64,000 nucleotides of DNA from an uncultured Bacilli bacterium. Its GTDB lineage: Bacteria > Bacillota_I > Bacilli_A > RF39 > UBA660. The stretch is taken from positions 9,523 through 73,522 of the forward strand of contig CAJTZC010000007.1 in NCBI GenBank assembly GCA_910583745.1, in the 5' to 3' direction. The translations under genes were made by a program, and so were the position numbers. The notes below the pieces were generated by a model. That model made no database searches. It was not told the origin of the DNA and saw only the letters and a list, made by a program, of their open reading frames with translations. This document shows positions 63,811 through 64,000 of the stretch, piece by piece; within the stretch, counting starts at the first letter, position 1, and every line of letters starts with the position of its first letter.

Positions 63811-64000
63811 ATTACATGGAAAAATACTTTTTGAATTCTTTATTATCTGTAATCTTGAAATTTTGTTTTGTTACACTTTGTCAGTTCAGCCTTTTTACTT
63901 CGATAATTTGAAATTTATAGACGTTTTTTTCGTTTGTTTCATGCATTGTAGAAATGTAAATGATGTGAGACCAAATTTTTGAAAAAAGTCAAAGTAAGTC
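63811..64000. other. Intergenic, no gene seen
   Basis: AT-rich, no ORF. In Bacilli rpmH starts here on the opposite strand to dnaA; its coding part is beyond the window, so only its promoter region could be present. Confidence 0.4.

Overview
The window is the origin-proximal part of a low-GC, spore-forming Bacillota chromosome, most likely class Bacilli. Evidence is the Bacillus-type gene order around dnaA, the sporulation genes (spoVT, spoVG, yabG, yabP, yabQ, bofA), a ComK-family regulator, an AUG-specifier T-box before metG, and use of TGA as stop. Genus cannot be fixed; a gut-type, Erysipelotrichales-like lineage is a guess.

Replication starts at the right edge: dnaA (62.1-63.6 kb) is flanked by two DnaA-box clusters (63.65-63.81 and 62.0-62.14 kb). 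Nearly all genes lie on the minus strand, co-directional with the leftward fork. From the origin leftwards: dnaA-dnaN-comK-like-recF-gyrB-gyrA; a 1-kb non-coding centromere-like cluster of eight parS sites, six Noc-type sites and three DnaA boxes (53.54-54.55 kb); SRP RNA, tadA, dnaX, ybaB, recR, bofA, holB, ricT, trmN6-like, pth, mfd, spoVT; T-box-metG, tatD, 3D-domain protein, ksgA; yabG-veg; spoVG-yabP-yabQ-divIC; truA-rplM-rpsI; tilS-ftsH; parA-parB-mscS-DUF951.

Accessory blocks interrupt this backbone: 28.99-38.9 kb (dead IS110 element, two plus-strand unknown membrane/secreted proteins, an XRE regulator, a large surface protein, a three-member paralog family with one broken copy); 22.6-27.7 kb (secreted small protein plus MacB/FtsX-type ABC exporter, with permease fragments on both sides); 7.9-13.6 kb (lipoproteins, SDR, DMT exporter, an ABC-F protein under an apparent leader-peptide attenuator). 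At 15.5-19.4 kb two degenerate ABC ATPases occupy the ECF-transporter position without ecfT, next to a Crp/Fnr regulator and an NrdD-like protein lacking the glycyl-radical end.

The most distinctive object is the array between gyrA and the SRP RNA gene: parS and Noc-type palindromes interleaved, framed by 79-bp inverted arms, with DnaA boxes placed exactly 3 bp from three parS sites. Together with parA-parB at 2.7-4.3 kb it suggests one compact locus where segregation, nucleoid occlusion and initiation control meet.
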